Positions 61,724-64,000 of a stretch of 64,000 bases of DNA are shown in pieces. The stretch is from Crossiella sp. S99.2. Its GTDB lineage: Bacteria; Actinomycetota; Actinomycetes; Mycobacteriales; Pseudonocardiaceae. The notes beneath the pieces are model-generated. The model did not search any database and was not told where the DNA came from. It was given only the letters and a program-made list of their open reading frames with translations. Position numbers and translations under genes: made by a program. The stretch's first letter is position 1, and the number at the start of each line of letters is the position of its first letter. The stretch covers positions 1 to 64,000 of the forward strand of contig NZ_JALMDK010000006.1 of NCBI RefSeq assembly GCF_023094165.1, read 5' to 3'.

Positions 61724-64000
<2,277 letters not shown>

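Overview
The window is GC-rich DNA from a filamentous actinobacterium, most likely of the order Pseudonocardiales. The evidence is GTG/TTG starts, 4-bp start/stop overlaps, F420 enzymes, an ESX-type secretion module and LysX. The backbone follows, from memory, the order of Mycobacterium tuberculosis Rv2222c-Rv2241: glnA2, two Hip1/CaeA-like lipoprotein hydrolases, panB, RNase H/phosphatase, zinc-ribbon protein, Nif3, cobC, ptpA, SURF1, cobD, ahpE, DUF3052 protein, aceE. Genus and species are not determined.

Layout. 1-308: promoter and leader of a ribosomal RNA operon running left off the window. 0.3-13.5 kb: a fused glycosyltransferase/FkbM methyltransferase, an amidase, glnA2, two secreted hydrolases, nadE, an F420-type oxidoreductase and a divergent TetR regulator. 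13.5-24.5 kb: a small membrane protein, lysX, an alpha/beta hydrolase, panB, a thiol-dependent quinone reductase, prolyl iminopeptidase, a BtuF-like protein, the F420:NADP reductase and an RNB exonuclease. 24.6-25.6 kb: a probable toxin-antitoxin pair with a perfect 10-bp inverted-repeat operator.

25.6-34.0 kb: a type IV-secretion-like operon on the minus strand (small two-helix protein, PrgI/VirB3-like protein, VirB4-like ATPase, TrbL-like membrane protein, TcpC-like protein, NlpC/P60 hydrolase, proline-rich cytosolic protein) with no relaxase, coupling protein or integrase in sight. Divergent from it, after a low-GC gap, is an XRE-ImmA/IrrE protease gene coupled to a PIN-like gene. The RNase P RNA gene follows at about 36.2-36.6 kb.

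37.1-45.2 kb: conserved backbone (RNase H/phosphatase, zinc ribbon, Nif3, cobC; PIG-L deacetylase, ptpA, fructosamine kinase, SURF1; cobD). 45.3-52.2 kb: a three-gene SMC-like cassette (DUF2397, DUF2398 and a 1378-residue SbcC/MksB-like ATPase) matching a type III Wadjet (Jet) plasmid-defence system, but with no JetD nuclease gene next to it. 52.3-60.3 kb: a secreted M14 carboxypeptidase, a saccharopine-dehydrogenase-like reductase, a four-gene ESX substrate/accessory operon, and a tail-anchored HTH-like protein with a small membrane protein upstream. 60.3-64 kb: tRNA-Val, ahpE, the DUF3052 gene and the first 759 codons of aceE, cut by the window edge.

All calls come from reading the sequence and from family knowledge; no database search was run.
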